A stretch of DNA of 64,000 bases from Aurelia coerulea (taxonomy: Eukaryota > Cnidaria > Scyphozoa > Semaeostomeae > Ulmaridae): assembly GCA_039566865.1 (NCBI GenBank), contig CM076954.1, positions 10,114,001-10,178,000 of the forward strand. Direction: 5' to 3'. This document shows, in pieces, positions 62,578 to 64,000 of this stretch. The position numbers and the translations under genes were made by a program. Position 1 is the stretch's first letter. Each line of letters opens with the position of its first letter. A model generated the notes under the pieces. The model was not told where the DNA came from. It made no database searches and saw only the letters and a program-made list of their open reading frames with translations.

Positions 62578-64000
62578 CTTATAAAATTTTGCTGCAGTAC
62601 AAAAGGCAAACGAAGTCAAGCTGATGTTCGAGTCGTTGGAAAGTGAATTATTTCCCTCATTTCCCTCAGCATAGCCGTCAAATCTTTTCTTTTGTCCAAA
62701 GCTCCCGTGGGGTTCTGACTCACGCTCTGATCAGATCGCATTTTCTCCTATGATTGACCAATCAGGTGCCGCCGTTGTGTTTACTTCCGCGTTTCGCAGC
62801 AAAACTTAGGCCATTTTCGGCCGTTTTGACCACTCTCCGGATCAATCATTGCACGATCGGATAAATCGAATTTCGTCAAAATTTCAATTGGGGAAGATTC
62901 TCCATGCTTTGGACCATAAGTGTTTTCGGTATGGCTTTGCGATCACTAAAGATAGCAGAATTGTGGCATTTTTAAGCTCAATGAAGTCATTCATCGGTTA
63001 CAGACTCTATGATTAGCAAAAAGAAGAGTAGTAAACTTAAAACCTGAAGAAGAACTAGTGCATGCACATACCTCAGATGGATTTAATAACAAACATCGAC
63101 TTTTTCTGCCGCGATCTACAGCGAGTTTCACCAGCAAATAACACAGTCAACAAAAATGGGCGCGAGAACTTGAATTATCAGCTACATGCAATCGTCGAAT
63201 GACAATATCCCATTCCAATGAACAGAAATATGAATAAATCAACGGTGAATAACGAATACGTGAACTTGCCATGCCGAAGATTATGGGAGTAGCTGTACGT
63301 CCACTCTGGCCCAGAAAGAACAATTTCGTGATGTCTTTTTCGATAAACCATCTATGGATAAACCGTGCCACCATTCCTTCATCCAACTGCGGCTATCGTT
63401 GCCAGATGGAAACCAGCAATAACATTACCAAAACGATGTACGAATCGATCGGTCACACCCCATCTTTAATTGCCAGAAAAATGTTTATCGTCTTATGTTC
63501 TAGCAGCTTCATGAAACAGAACTGAAATGCTAGGTTTAGCGTTCTTACGAATATGAATAACAAGAAGAAATGTACATCTTATTTCATAACGAGAAAAAGA
63601 GATCGATCTTTCCGACATTTGAAATATTATTTACAGAAACTTCTCATGTCAATTTCACATTTTGGGCGGATATCATAAAAAACATTTTATCTTTCAGAAG
63701 TCCTTCACTAAAAAATCAACCCTTGACAGTCAAGCAACACAGGAGCATCAAAGCAAAGTTGGGCAGTTTGCAAACTCATTTCCCATTCATGGAAGAACAA
63801 CCCTATTTTTTGTAAGATTCTACAACTTTCATCCAATAAAGAAAGCTCCTCAAAATTCTCATTTTCTGAGTACAAAATGTTTCGTAAGAGTTTCTTAAAA
63901 GTTCCCTCAAATTTCTATCGGCGGTGTAGGATCTCTGGGATCTCCTGTGCCTTCGATAAAAATTGTGCGGCAAATTATGAAATCATGCCACATTGTAGAT
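62578..64000. other. Unassigned right flank, partial MITE family 2 at the edge
   Basis: 62690-62830 is GC-richer with ATTGACCAATCAGGTG, a CCAAT-type box, and could be a promoter, but no gene was recognised. From about 63800 a degenerate piece (GAGTACAAAATGTTTCGTAA and GAGTTTCTTAAAAGTTCC) matches the start of MITE family 2 and appears to run off near 63920. Confidence 0.4.

Overview
The window is repeat-rich, intron-bearing metazoan DNA, most likely from a cnidarian and probably an anthozoan. The clues are spliceosomal introns with GT/AG borders, (ATT)n arrays that carry LINEs with a restriction-like endonuclease, many CR1-like LINEs, a THAP-domain gene, and a gene with a P2X7 C-terminal-like cysteine domain of a kind common in cnidarian genomes. 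The taxonomic call is an inference. No bacterial genes, rRNA, tRNA or CRISPR were seen.

Layout. 0.35-1.3 kb: a decayed hAT transposase. 1.8-6.5 kb: a complete hAT transposon (1799-6484) with an apparently intact two-exon transposase, matching termini and a near-perfect 8-bp target duplication. 7-12.9 kb: unassigned AT-rich DNA with three short non-autonomous DNA elements. 12.9-22.05 kb: a pile of four minus-strand RLE-class LINE copies (R4/Dong-like), each between ATT arrays, plus a 1.36-kb foldback with ~610-bp arms that also lies between ATT arrays. 22-29.5 kb: a mariner-type foldback, a CR1-like C-terminal remnant, a 239-bp Mutator-like element with an 11-bp target duplication, and a second copy of the 7.2-kb MITE. 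29.5-35.2 kb: a small ~150-bp repeat split by a full-length 4.9-kb CR1-like LINE and by a 597-bp unknown insert. 35.7-43.05 kb: an (ATAC)n array, a LINE 3' fragment, and a second CR1-like LINE on the plus strand that has itself been hit by a LINE 3' end. 44.2-52.6 kb: more LINE remnants, including one LINE interrupted by both a 1802-bp DNA element with CACAGTG ends and a 5-bp target duplication (Transib/RAG-like) and by another LINE. 52.9-59.5 kb: the only candidate non-LINE genes, a plus-strand THAP/zinc-knuckle gene and a minus-strand P2X7-like gene facing each other, with an exact 17-bp motif containing TGACGTCA in inverted orientation outside both. 60.7-64 kb: a degenerate minisatellite, a LINE 3' fragment, and a MITE inside a MITE.

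How the parts relate. Nearly everything is transposon-derived. Interrupted repeats give a relative order of insertion at several places, because removing the insert and one target duplication restores the older element. No metabolic operon or defence island is present. The most unusual items are the CACAGTG element, the ATT-targeted retroelement nest, and the convergent THAP/P2X7-like pair.
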